DNA from: Salvia splendens
Taxonomy: Eukaryota; Streptophyta; Magnoliopsida; Lamiales; Lamiaceae
Reading direction: 5' to 3'
DNA length: 64,000 nucleotides
NCBI RefSeq assembly: GCF_004379255.2
Contig: NC_056052.1
Span: 18,136,589-18,200,588, forward strand
This document shows, in pieces, positions 9,867 to 21,179 of the stretch (the stretch's first letter is position 1; each line of letters begins with the position of its first letter). The notes below the pieces were generated by a model that saw only the letters and a program-made list of their open reading frames with translations, had not been told where the DNA came from and ran no database searches. The position numbers and the translations under genes are program-made.

Positions 9867-12570
9867 TGATGAGGCTCGTTTCATGCATGTGTTCCGTGGT
9901 AAAACTGCACTCAAAACCATGAACTAACGTCTACTTTTGAGCCAGGTGTGTGTGAAATCTGCCATTTTTAGAAGATAGAGCAAATCAGTTGGGCGGAAGC
10001 ATTAATCAAGAAAAGAAGGCAAAAATTGCGGCATTGAGTTGATCAAGTCAGAAATCAAACGGAGCCAGCAGGAGTTCTGCATTGGAAGATAGAGCGAGAG
10101 ACCCCACCTACAAAATGTGAAGGGCAGCAATAACATTTCAGAGAGGATGGTACCCTAGGGATCAGAGCCCTAAACCTCTCTATATAAAGGAAGCCCAACA
10201 CATGAAGAAAGGGAGCCTCAGCCAGTAGTGTAGGGAGGGGGTTGATAAGGCCTATTTCATGCATCGGTTTAGGGGTAAAATGTATGTTACTTGATCAGTT
10301 TATCGCGCAAAGCGAGTGTTAATTGTGCAGGAATGCCGCTTGACCAAGGGCACCAAGGCCAAGCTGATCAAGCTGGTACAGAAGGCGAAAAAGGCCAATA
10401 ACCGGGTGGGTTGATCAAGGAAGTAATCAAGCATTTATCCGGGGGACCACTTCATTCTAGAAGAAAGACACGTGAGGCTGATGCGCTGGATGGCGATCAT
10501 CAATCGGTTATCAAGGACGACATTCTAGAAGGGGACACGTGCTGATACGTAAGACGCAAGGACGAAGCTGATCATCATTCTGTTATTGAGGAGCGACGTC
10601 ATTCTAGAAGAAGGGCACGTATCAATCGATGAGGCGCTCAATCCCAGCAAGGACGAATATTCGCTGCCAAAGACGTTACCCCAGCTGGAGATTGTTGCGA
10701 CGAGCTTATAAATAGAAGATGCACCATCCTAATTAATCATCTTATCTTCCTTCCGCTTCTAGTTTAGCTTTTCTTTTTAGTCTAGTTTCCAGTTCCAAGT
10801 TTTCCTCAGTTCCAAAAATAGCTTGTTTAGATAATCGCAATGGTCAGTTAGAAAGAGAGTGATTGAAAGGAGCGCGACAGAGTGTCGATATCTGTTCGGC
10901 GTCGTCTCAAGTTTCCGACCGAGAGTTTCTCGGCTGTATTCGCTTTCTTACTTTCCAGTTTTAGCTGCTTAAGTTCAATTCTTCGTTGTTTCGTAGTTAA
11001 AGAATAATTCTTGTTTTTGTATTCCGCATGATCACAGTTCTGTTTTAAGCATTGAGTATAAAAATAGGAGTTATTTTATTTTTCGTCATCTTGTTTGCTG
11101 TTCCAGTTTAGTCTAGCTTTAAAGTCTCTGATCTAGTGTTTAATCATGATGAATGGCAAAGTGTTTTGTGTTTTCGTAGCAAGCCTAGGTAGTTAAGTCC
11201 TTTTCCAGCATGATGAGTTACTTGATCCAGTAGTTAGTTTACATTCCGTCTAGCGTAACCCAGTAGTTTTAAACTCCCAACTTAAAGCGTGGCAGCAGCC
11301 GACCCCTGTTCACTACTCACACACTCAACGCACCAGTTTCTCTGAGCGATCAACCCCGTACTTACCGCTTTACTGTTAAAGTAGTGCAAGTTTGGGAGTT
11401 ATAAATATTTCTTTCGGTGGAACGAGAGAAAACGCCTTGATCAAGTGGCAACGACATTTGATAACTGATCCACTCGGTTCGGTTATCTTCCATATAGCTT
11501 GATCCAATCATCGCGTCTAACTCCATCCCACCACGGGTCTCAAAAGCTTTCGTTGTTAGAATATCTTTAGAAATTCAGCTCTCTTTTAGGGCTGAAATCA
11601 AAGCTCATTTCATTTCTTGTTCTTGATTTCGTTGTACTCACAAACTTGGTCCTAGCTTAGTTTAGTTTAGCTGGTAGTTTGTGGTAGTTTCCTGCATTTT
11701 AAGTTTCATGTTCTTGCTATTCCACTCCGAGAAGTGGTGATGAAACAATTTACTGTTTTCCTTGTTTGTTTTATGTTTACTTTTGATGTTATTGACCCTT
11801 TGATGTTTTTGATTCAGTGAAATTTGAAGTTATGTTTCCATTTCCAGCTGATGTGTTCTGTTTCATGCATGGTGTTTCTGATCTGCTTCCGATTTCTGTT
11901 TTCTGATACTTGTCTTAGTTCAAAATGTTTCGTTGTGTTTTGATTTGGTCAGATCTGTTGTATTATGTCTGAGTTGTCTTAGGACGTTTAGATCTAGTAG
12001 CTACTATTTTATCTTTCCATGATTATGGGGTAGTTTCTTGTTTAAGTAGTCGTGGTTTAGATTTTAGGAGTAGATTCAATTTTATGAGTCGTTACGGTGT
12101 TTAGTTTTTCGTAGTTCTTCTCAGATCTGTTGTTTGCTCTGTTTCCATGTTGATTTGTTGAAGAAGATGAAGTTGTTAGAAAGTTTTTACTTACAGTGCT
12201 TTCCCCGTTTATTCTGTTTGTTCATTTATGGAAAGTTTATTTAAGTTGATCAAGTAGTCTTAATTTCGTCCTGCGAGTTGATCAGTTTAGTTTGTTTTCT
12301 TTCCAAAGTCAAGTAGTTAAACTTAACCCACACCCTTGAAAGCGTGGCAACAACCATTCCCAAGTTGTGTCATGCAAACAAATCTCCAAAACGCCTCATC
12401 TCTGTGGGATCGATCTTTACTTCCCTAGACTAGTTAATAGTATTAGTGGGTTAAGGTTTTGAAAACACTCTCTTTTGCGTCTCTCAGTTCATCTCACTGG
12501 AGTCAGAGTAAGTCGAGTTGATCAACCTGAGCTTTTACTGGATCCACTCACCCGCGTTTTGCAGATAGCA
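9867..12570 (+). repeat. 3' LTR of third Athila-like element (family C), interrupted
   Basis: It starts TGATGAGGCTCG straight after TAAATGTGAGCAGTT. A TATA box (TATATAAA) lies at 10191-10198. A solo LTR of family A (10243-11533) interrupts it; family C resumes at 11534 with R/U5-type sequence including 'ctgtgggatcgatc' (about 12402) and probably ends ...GATAGCA at 12570. Without the insert it is about 1.4 kb. The right end is inferred, because the copia element starts 8 bases further on. Confidence 0.6.
10243..11533 (+). repeat. Solo LTR, family A
   Basis: A full-length copy of the LTR at 3515-4792, from TGATAAGG to CCACCA (about 1.29 kb), with TATAAATA at about 10707. It has no internal sequence on either side and lies inside another LTR. 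Flanking pentamers are GGGGT (10238-10242) and CGGGT (11534-11538), a 5-bp target duplication with one mismatch. This is the product of LTR-LTR recombination that removed the element body. Confidence 0.8.
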
Positions 12571-12578
12571 GGTATATA

Positions 12579-13085
12579 TGTTAGGAATAAAGGTTGAAAA
12601 ATGATGCAAATGGCTTTGGCGGTTAAAACGGTTATGAAAGATTCAAGAATCAGTTGGAGAGTTTGTTATTCTCTCAATCCGTTTTGGTGAACTTCGAGGC
12701 ATATAAAGTCTCGATTCAGCTCAAGTCAGATTCATTCTTCAACATCTCAACATTCGGAGTGGGAGTCGATTTTCTTCCACATTCCACACACAACACTCGA
12801 GTGCTTTGCATAGACTTCTTGATAGAGGAAGTGTGATAGAGATAGTCTTGAGTGTAACTTCTTGTTGTAGCTCGTTTCTGAGATTATATTCGAGTGAGAG
12901 TGTTGTACACGATTAATCAATAAAGCTATTCCCTTCTCTCCCGTGTAGGCCTACAAAGGCCGAACCACGTAACTCTCATGTGTTCTTGTTATCATTCTTG
13001 TTTGATTAAGTATTACGATTGTTCTTGAAGAGTTCTTCACTGAAGATACTCTAGTTTGGGTTTGAATCCAGTTCGCACATTCACA
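12579..13085 (+). repeat. 5' LTR of copia element
   Basis: It starts TGTTAGGAATAAAGG, as does the right copy at 19049, and ends ..CATTCACA two bases before the PBS. About 507 bp. The likely polyadenylation/R region contains 'aataaagctattccc' (about 12917). Confidence 0.85.
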
Positions 13086-13087
13086 AA

Positions 13088-13105
13088 TTGACGCCGTCTG
13101 TGGGA
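13088..13105 (+). other. Putative primer-binding site
   Basis: TTGACGCCGTCTGTGGGA, beginning 2 bases after the LTR end. It matches the TTGGCGCCGTCTGTGGGA type seen in many plant elements apart from one G-to-A change. The primer tRNA is not assigned here. Confidence 0.55.
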
Positions 13106-13201
13106 AGACGATTAGTTGAAAGAATATTTGGGCATTTTGAGATCAAGGTCTTTGTTTCTTGAAGGATAACTCCGGTTGCTGCACATCTTCTATTCGACAA
13201 A

Positions 13202-15276
13202 ATGTCTAAAGGCAAGTTTGATTTGGAAAAGTTCACGGGGAAGAATGATTTTGGGTTGTGGAGGCTCAAAATGAAGGTTGTGCTGATGCAGCAAGGATTA
13301 TGGGAAGTGATGAAGGATGGAAAGGCTGGTGAGGATCAGAAAGCCGATTCCAAATACCAGGATCTTTAAGATAAGGCTTATTCTACTCTGATCCTTAGCT
13401 TAAACGATCGAGTGTTAAGGGAAATTTCAAAGGAAGAAACTGCAACTACTGTGTGGAAGAAGCTTGAGTCGTTGTACATGACAAAATCCCTCACCAATAC
13501 GCTTCTCTTGAAGCGGAAGCTATTCACATTCAAATTCACCGAATCAAGAAACATTGGGGAGCAGCTCGAAGAGTTTGCAAAGTGCGTAGATGATCTGGAG
13601 AATATAGACGAGGCAATCAAAGATGAAGACAAAGCTCTTATGCTCCTCAACTCTCTGCCTAAAAGTTTCGAGCAATTCAAGGATGCCATCCTTCTTGGCA
13701 GGGACTCTAAAGTCACTTACGAGGAAATGCATTCTGCTCTAAAGATGAAGGAGTTTCAAAAGGCTGCTACTAAATCAATTGATCATGCATCAGAAAGTCT
13801 AAATGTGAAGGAAGACTTCAAGAAATCTGGGAAGAAAAAATTCCAGAAGAAGCAGAAGTCATGGGAAGAAAAGGCAGGAGAGGAAAAGGAAACAAGATCT
13901 TGCCATTACTGCAAGAAACCTGGCCATCTAAAGAAAAATTGATTTGCCTTCAAAAGGAAGCAACAGGAGCAATTGACTACACCAAACACAGCAGATGTAG
14001 TAGAAGAGGTCCAACCTGCCGAGGCATTGAACATTGTTGATGAAGATATCAGAAATGTGTGGATCATGGATATTGGGTGCAGCTTCCACATGAGTTCTCA
14101 CATTGAGTGGTTTGAAGATCTGTAGAAATCAGATGGTGTGGTGCTGCTTGGTAATGATCAAGAATGCAGAGTGGTTGGGGTTGGTAATATTAGACTAAGG
14201 ATGGCAGATGGATCCACAAAAGTTCTCTCTGAAGTAAGATTTATTCCTCACATCAAAAGGAATCTAATATCTCTAGGTGTGCTTGAGAAAAAGTGATGCT
14301 CCTTTGTTTCATCTAATGGACTGATGAAGGTGATCAAGAACTCAAAAGTGGTCATTACAACAGTCAGGAAACGAAGCCTATACTACTTACAAGCTCAAGT
14401 GGTGAGTGGAGAGATCAATGTTATAAGCAAGACAGATCTTGATCTTTGGCATCTCAGGCTAGGCCATGTATCAGAGGCTGGTCTGAAGACTTTTGCCAAG
14501 AAAGGTGTAATAAATGCACAAGGCTCTACTACTTTGAAGGCTTGTGAAGAATGTGTGCAGGGAAAAAGCAAGAAGCAGCCCTATGGTAGAGGAAATCAAA
14601 CATCAGAAAGGCCTCTGGATTACACACACAGTGACATATGGGGCCCCTCACCAGTTGCAATGATTGGTGGATGCATGTATTTCTTGACATTCATTGATGA
14701 TTTCTCTAGGAAAATATGGATTTATATCATGAAGGAGAAGTCATACACGTTTGATAAATTTAGAGAATGGTGCACTGAGGTAGAGGTTGAAAAGAAAACA
14801 CCATTAAAGTGTCTTAGAACGGATAATGGATTGGATTTTCTTTCACATGAATTTGATAATTTCTGCAAACTGAAAGGGATTAAGAGGCATAGACCGGTGC
14901 CAAATAATCCCCAACAAAATGGAGTAGCTGAAAGAGCTAACCGCACCATACTTGAAAGGGTCAGATGCATGCTATCAGGTTCTGGAATGCAAAAGAAATT
15001 TTGGGGAGAGGCGGCTGCAACTGTAGTGTATCTACTGAATAAATGTCCATCCTCAGCTATCAACATGGACACACCAGACTTTAGGTTGTATGGTTCTCAT
15101 GGAGATTATACAAGATTGAAACCCTTCGGATGCAAGGTCTTCTCTCATATCAGAAGAAGTAAGCTTGAAGCAAGAGCAGTTAAATGTGTTATGTGAGGAT
15201 ATCAGAGAGGGGTGAAGGGGTATAGATTATGGTCTATGGAGCCTGGAAATAATAGAGTCATTATCAGTCGAGATGT
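13202..15276 (+). pseudogene. Copia gag-PR-INT, first copy
   Basis: The ATG at 13202 starts a Gag (KFTGKNDFGLWRLKM) with a zinc knuckle (CHYCKKPGHLKKN, last Cys lost to TGA at 13940). Protease follows with MDIGCSFHM (the usual D-S-G changed to D-I-G), then the pre-integrase zinc finger (LWHLRLGH ... CEEC) and the integrase core (DIWGPSP, RTDNG, NGVAERANRT). In-frame stops lie at 13367, 13940, 14123, 14294 and 15194. The frame ends at the duplication junction near 15276. The junction offset of 1829 bases is not a multiple of three, so this copy could not read into the second. Confidence 0.9.
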
Positions 15277-17105
15277 ATTGTGTGGAACAAGCTTGAGTCG
15301 TTGTACATGACAAAATCCCTCACCAACATGCTTCTCTTGAACCAGAAGCTATTCACATTCAAGTTCACCGAATCAAGAAACATTGGGGAGCATCTCGAAG
15401 AGTTTGCAAAATGTGTAGATGATCTGGAGAATATAGACGAGGAAATCAAAGATGAAGACAAAGCTCTTATTCTCATCAGCTCTCTGCCTAAAAGTTTCGA
15501 GCAATTCAAGGATGACCTCCTTCTTGGCAGGGACTCTAAAGTCACTTATGAGGAAGTGCATTATGCTCTAAAGATGAAGGAGTTTCAAAAGGCTTCTACT
15601 AAATCAATTGATCCTGCATCAGAAAGTCTAAATGTGAAGGAAGACTTCAAGAAATCTGGAAAGAAAAAATTCCAGAAGAAGCAGAAGCCATGGAAAGAAA
15701 AGGCAGGGGAGGAAAAGGAAACAATATCTTGCCATTACTGCAAGAATTCTGGCCATCTAAAGAAAAATTACTTTTCCTTCAAAAGGAAGCAATAGGAGCC
15801 ATTGACTGCACCAAACACAGTAGATGTAGTAGAAGAGGTCCAATCTGCCAAGGATTTGAACATTGTTGATAAAGATATCAGAAATGTGTGGATCATGGAT
15901 AGTGGGTGCAGCTTCCACATGAGTTCTCACATTGGGTGGTTTGAAGATCGGCAGAAATCAGATGGTGTGGTGTTGTTTGGTAATGATCAAGAATGCAGAG
16001 TGGTTGGAGTTGGTAATATTAGACTAAGGACGACAGATGGATCCACAAAAGTTCTCTCTGAAGTAAGATTTATTCCTCACATCAACAGGAATCTAATATC
16101 CCTAGGTGTGCTTGAGAAAAAGGGATGCTCATTTGTTTCATCTAATGGACTGATGAAGGTGATCAAGAACTCAAAAGTGGTCATTACAACAGTCAGGAAA
16201 CGAAGCATGTACTACTTACAAGCTCAAGTGGTGAGTGGAGAGATCAATGCTATAAGCAAGACAGATCTTGATCTTTGGCATCTCAGGCTAGGCCATGTAT
16301 CAGAGGCTGGTCTGAAGACTTTTGCCAAGAAAGGTGTAATAAATGCACAAGGCTCTACTACTTTGAAGGCTTCTGAAGAATGTGTGCAGGGAAAAAGCAA
16401 GAAGCAGCCCTATGGTAGAGGAAATCACACATCAGAAAGGCCTCTGGATTACACACACAGTGACATATGGGGCCCCTCACCAGTTGCAACGATTGGTGGA
16501 TGCAGGTATTTCTTGACATTCATTGATGATTTCTCTAGGAAAATATGGATTAATATCATGAAGGAGAAGTCAGACACGTTTGATAAATTTAGAGAATGGT
16601 GCACTGAGGTAGAGGTTGAAAAGAAAACACTATTGAAGTGTCTTAGAACGGATAATGGATTGGAATTTCTTTCACGTGAATTTGATAATTTCTGCAAGCT
16701 GAAAGGGATTAAGAGGCATAGAACGGTGCCAAATAATCTCTAACAAAATGGAGTAGCTGAAAGAGCTAACCGCACCATACTTGAAAGGGTCAGATGCACG
16801 TTATCAGGTTCTGGAATGCAAAAGAAATTTTGGGGAGAGGCTGCTGCAACTGCAGTGTATCTACTGAATAAATGTCCATCCTCAGCTATCAATATGGACA
16901 CACCAGACTTTAGGTGGTATGGTTCTCATGGAGATTATGCAAGATTGAAACCCTTCGGATGCAAGGCCTTCTCTCATATCAGAAGAAGTAAGCTTGAAGC
17001 AAGAGCAGTTGAATGTGATATGTTAGGATATTAGAGAGGGGTGAAGGGGTATAGACTATGGTCTATGGAGCCTAGAAATAATAGAGTCATTATCAGTCGA
17101 GATGT
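13448..17105 (+). repeat. 1829-bp tandem duplication inside copia element
   Basis: Equivalent positions are offset by 1829 bases (for example GTGTGG at 13451 and 15280; 'cagtcgagatgt' just before 15277 and 17106). The two units differ by scattered substitutions and show different stops. The first unit's end joins directly to the second unit's gag interior, with no LTR between. Confidence 0.92.
15277..17105 (+). pseudogene. Copia gag(partial)-PR-INT, second copy
   Basis: A near-identical repeat of 13448-15276. It begins inside Gag (WNKLESLYMTKSL), keeps the protease site intact (MDSGCSFHM), has lost one integrase zinc ligand (SEEC for CEEC) and carries its own stops at 15793, 16741 and 17032. 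At 15793, 16741 and 17032 the first copy has CAG, CAA and CAG. It continues into the single RT-RNase H segment. Confidence 0.9.
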
Positions 17106-18983
17106 GACTTTTAGGGAGTTGGAGATGCCCTATATTGAGCAGAATAAACACAATGAAGCAAGCAGAGACAACACTTCAGTGGAGGTGGAGCTGCTTGAGA
17201 AAGAGAGCTCAGATTCTGAGGTGGACTCTGAAGTAAATGAAGATCCTCAGATAGTATCAAATGATTAAATCAGTCAAGAAATGGATGACCTCAGACACTA
17301 TCAACTTGCCAGAGACAGACAAAGAATAGTGATAACTTCTCCTGCAAGATACAACAATTCCAGTTTGGTTTATTATGCTCTTTGTGTGGCAGAAGGGATA
17401 GAGTGTTCAGAACCATTGAACTACAAGGAAGCATTGAGGAGCAATGAGAGAACCAGATGGATTAAGGCAATGAAGGAAGAAATGGAGTCACTCATCAAGA
17501 ATAAAACATGGGTTCTAGTGACAAGAACAAAGCTTCAGAAATTGATTGGATGCAAATGGATCTTCAAGAGAAAGGTTGAAGCTGCTCTTGGAAACAAGGT
17601 CAGATATAAGGCTTGGCTTGTTGCGAAGGGATACACACAGAAAGAAGAGATTGACTACAACGAGGTCTTCTCTCCTATGGTCAAACATAGTTCTATCCAA
17701 ATTCGTATGGCACTAGTGTGCCAAAATGATTGGGAACTGCAGCAAATGAACGTGAAAACGACCTTTCTCCATGGTGAATTGGAGGAGAGTATCTATATGG
17801 AGCAACTAGAGGGTTTTATTGAGCCAGGAAATGAAGACAAAGTTTGTCTCTTAAAGAGGAGCCTCTATGGCTTAAAACAAGCAGTCGACAGTGGAATAAG
17901 AGATTTGATGAGCACATGTTGAGCATTGGTTTTGAAATATCATAATATGATAGTTGTGTCTACGTGAAGAGGAAGAATGGAAAGATAATATCATACCTTC
18001 TCCTTTATGTAGATGACATGCTCATTGCAGGCTCTGAAATGTCTGAGATTGAGCAGATAAAAGGAGACTTGAGTGGAAGGTTTGAAATGAAAGATTTGGC
18101 TGATGCTAAAAGGATATTGGGAATAGATATCATAAGAGGTAGGAGGAGGGGAGCATTGTGGCTAACACAACAAGACTACATCAGTAAAGTTTAGAAGAAG
18201 TTCCAAATGACTGAATCAAGATCAGTCATGACTCCACTAGGCCAGCATTTCAAACTAAGCTCAGAGCAGAAGCCCAAAACCGAAGAAGAAAGGAAGGAAA
18301 TGAGCAGTCTACCATTTGCCAGCATAGTGGGGAGTGTGATGTACACTATGGTGTGTACAAGGCCTGACATAGCTCATGCCATAAGCTGTGTGAGCAGGTA
18401 CATGTCAGATCCAGGGAAGACTCATTGGCAGGCTTTAAAGTGGATTTTGAGAAACCTTAAAGGATCTGAAAATGTTGGGATATTATACAAAAGGGGATAT
18501 GATACAACCAGAGATGCAGCTGTGGATTTATGTGACTCAGATTTTGCCACCAACTATGACAATAGGAAATCGCAGACATGTTACATATTTACATTGTATG
18601 GTTCTTCTATTTCATGGAAATCTGGTTTGCAATCTGTAGTTGCATTGTCGACAACAGAGGCCGAGTATATTGCACTTGCTGAAGCTGTAAAAGAAAGCTT
18701 TAGGATCAAAGGAATTCTCAAAGACTCTGGGGTTTGTCAGAAGGCTGTCATTGTGCATTGTGATAGCAACAACGCAATTAGTCTAACCAAGCATCAAGTG
18801 TTCCATGAATGGAGCAAGCACATAGATGTGAGGTTGCATTTTGTAAGAGATGAGGTGAACAAAGGGGAAGTCAAGATCCAAAACATAGGAACTGAAGATA
18901 AACCTGCGGATATGCTCACTAAAATTCTGCCTGTGTCCAAGTACGCTCATTGCTTGGATGTGGTGGCTGTGGTTCAGAGATAA
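17106..18983 (+). pseudogene. Copia RT-RNase H
   Basis: Reverse transcriptase motifs are clear: GCKWIFKRK, RYKAWLVAKGYTQ, YGLKQA and the catalytic YVDDM near 18007. RNase H shows ALSTTEAEYIAL and HCDSNNAISL, ending near 18983. Breaks: TAA at 17266, a frameshift near 17885 just after YGLKQA (frame 1 to frame 0), a stop near 17943, and TAG at 18192. It is present once, after the duplicated gag-PR-INT block. Confidence 0.9.
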
Positions 18984-19048
18984 TGCAGTAAAGAATGGAG
19001 ATAAAGGGGGAATAGAAGATTGATCATTGTCCAACCTAGGTGGTGATT

Positions 19049-19436
19049 TGTTAGGAATAAAGGTTGAGAAATGATGCAAATGGCTTTGGCGGTTAAAACG
19101 GTTATGAAAGATTCAAGAATCAGTTGGAGAGTTTGTTATTCTCTCAATCCGTTTTGGTGAACTTCGAGGGATATAAAGTCTCGGTTCAGCTCAAGTCAGA
19201 TTCATTCTTCAACATCTCAACATTCAGAGTGGGAGTCGAGCTTCTTCCACATTCCACACACAACACTCGAGTGCTTTGCATAGACTTCTTGATAGAGGAA
19301 GTGTGATAGAGATAGTCTTGAGTGTAACTTCTTGTTGTAGCTCGTTTCTAAGATTGTATTCGAGTGAGAGTGTTGTACACGATTAATCAATAAAGCTATT
19401 CCCTTCTCTCCCGTGGACGTAGGCCTACGAAGGCCT
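19049..19436 (+). repeat. 3' LTR of copia element, truncated
   Basis: It matches 12579-12960 and stops after the 'aggcctacgaaggcc' block; the last 120 or so bases of the LTR are missing and unrelated sequence follows. A short purine-rich stretch (aggtggtgatt) directly before it is the likely polypurine tract. Confidence 0.85.
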
Positions 19437-19760
19437 GGCCGGATCATTTTGACCCTTCAACTTGAGCAAGCCACAACGGTACAAAAAGAATGAGAAGAAC
19501 AAAGAGTGAAAAGAAAGCCAATTTCAGGCACAGTAACAATTGCCCGATCGGGCATTTTTTTGCTCAGAAATCACCCGATCGGGCATTTTTTCTGTATCGC
19601 GATATGCACGCAAATCGCCCAGTCGGGCAATTTTCGTCCGACCTGCGCGTTTTTTCACTACAATGCGCAGTCTTCGTAAAATAACCGTATCTTCTTCTAC
19701 CGGACTTCGATTCAGGCGTGCGAGGTATCCACGCGAAGCTCTTTCGAAGGTGAATGCAAT
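19437..19760 (+). repeat. Remnant with GCCCGATCGGGC palindromes
   Basis: Three copies of a 12-14-bp GC palindrome (19541-19554, about 19572-19585, about 19616-19629) occur in otherwise AT-rich DNA. The same motif type is clustered in the LTR of the CRM-like element at 26269-26471. This is probably a fragment of a related LTR fused to the broken copia LTR. No gene is seen. Confidence 0.5.
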
Positions 19761-21179
19761 GGTGGCCTTGTAGAAGCATTTTAAATTAATCTTGAAGGAC
19801 TGATTATTGTTCAGATTCAGATCTTTTTTCCTTTCTCCTCTCTCTCTTAGAGCTTGGTCTTTTGTCGTACAATATATCAAATGTGTTCATTTTTTACCTT
19901 AAAAGTGTGTTAAAATAATACAATAAAAGACTACAATTTGATTCACATCACCCAACCCCAACCAACAGCCGCCATCAAACTAGTCTTCTTTAAATTTCCA
20001 CGGACGTAATTTTTTATTTTTAGGATTTTAATTATATTTTTAATTTTTAGAATTTTAATTATGTGATTTTTAATTTTTTAGTAATTTGTAATAGTATTTC
20101 AGGCATTTTGAATGCATTTTAATATTGTGTAAATGTTTTTAGTAATAGAAGTATTTAAATTGAAAAATAGAATGGTGGGACCCATGAATAGTGTAAGACC
20201 ATGCCTTGCGGAAGAGCACGGATGTGGGTGTTGTGCTCTTGTGGAAGAACATGGATTTAAAAATGAATAAAGGTGGGTCTGAGCCTACATCATTGCTCTT
20301 GCGCAAGAGCATGGAGGTGGATGCTCTAAAGTTGAAGTAAAAAGAGAGAATACTAAGATATTGGTTTCATTGACTCAATGATATAATTTAAATTAGTATA
20401 TACAAAGTATAGAGATGTAATTAAATGCAAACTCTAAATATTCGACAAATTTCAAACTATGATTTGGTCCGTTAGAAAATATTAACAGATGACAAAATAA
20501 TATCAACAAAAAATGTCATTGTCAATGGTTGATGCTGTGTTAAAAATGTGTTAACATTTTTTATTGTTGTAATTTTGTTATCTATTGACCTTTTGTAATA
20601 GAGTTTATACAATATATATTTTGATTTTTATTATTACTATATTTAATAATTCTTGTGTCAAAATTGTCAACAAGCATATTCTCTCGTTATATTGAGAGGA
20701 TACAGTACACAACCATATTTTAAATAGAAAGAAATAATTTAATAATCATATTGAACGATCACTTAATTGGTAAAATGAAAGATTTTTTTGTAGAAAAAAT
20801 AGAAAATGAGGAAGTTTGCATAAATAAAAATATACTGAAATAGAAAAATGAATCCAATTTTCTTCATTATCTAAATAGAGTCAACAAGTGAGAAAAAAAA
20901 CCGTTGAACGCAGAAGAATCATAAAAAGGAGAGGGATGAACATTAAATTCCTCCAATGAAGCAAATTCGATGCGTAATCTCCTAAATTTTCCCTCAGATC
21001 CAATTCTCCTCAATATCCTTCGCGATTTCGTTTTTTGATATGCATTGTAGAAGATGGAGATTTTAGAAAAAGAATTCAGCAGAATCCGTTATTGAAACTT
21101 TATCCGGGATCATCGACGGGTGGTGGGGTGTTGCACAAAATTCAGTCAGTTCGCTCCACCAGAATCCAGTAGAAATAAA
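19761..21179. other. Intergenic, promoter side of transporter
   Basis: AT-rich, no coding frame. At 20170-20330 there are inverted repeats around 'ttgcgcaagagcatgg' ending GGATGCTCTAA, which resembles the right end of a Tourist (Harbinger-type) MITE; I could not find its left end. The last ~200 bases before 21180 are the probable 5' UTR/promoter region of the transporter; no clear TATA box could be assigned. Confidence 0.4.

Larger units (their letters stand above)
12579..19436 (+). mobile_element. Tork-like Ty1/copia element with internal duplication
   Basis: LTRs at 12579-13085 and 19049-19436 (the right one truncated) flank gag-PR-INT, a second gag-PR-INT, then RT-RNase H. Domain order (integrase before RT) makes it copia. 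Gag motifs (LESLYMTKSLTN, NSLPKSFEQF) resemble Tnt1/Tork elements. Many stops and frameshifts make it dead. The shared LTR parts differ at roughly 9 sites plus a 4-base gap in about 385 bases, so it is clearly older than the CRM-like element at 25748. No target duplication can be scored because the right end is lost. Confidence 0.9.

Noticed and set aside
20170..20330. Complete Tourist MITE
   Set aside because: The right end GGATGCTCTAA looks right, but no matching left end or TAA duplication was found.
21120..21179. Upstream start extending the transporter by 20 residues
   Set aside because: The frame is open but starts with GTG; the first ATG is at 21180 and gives a normal-length protein.
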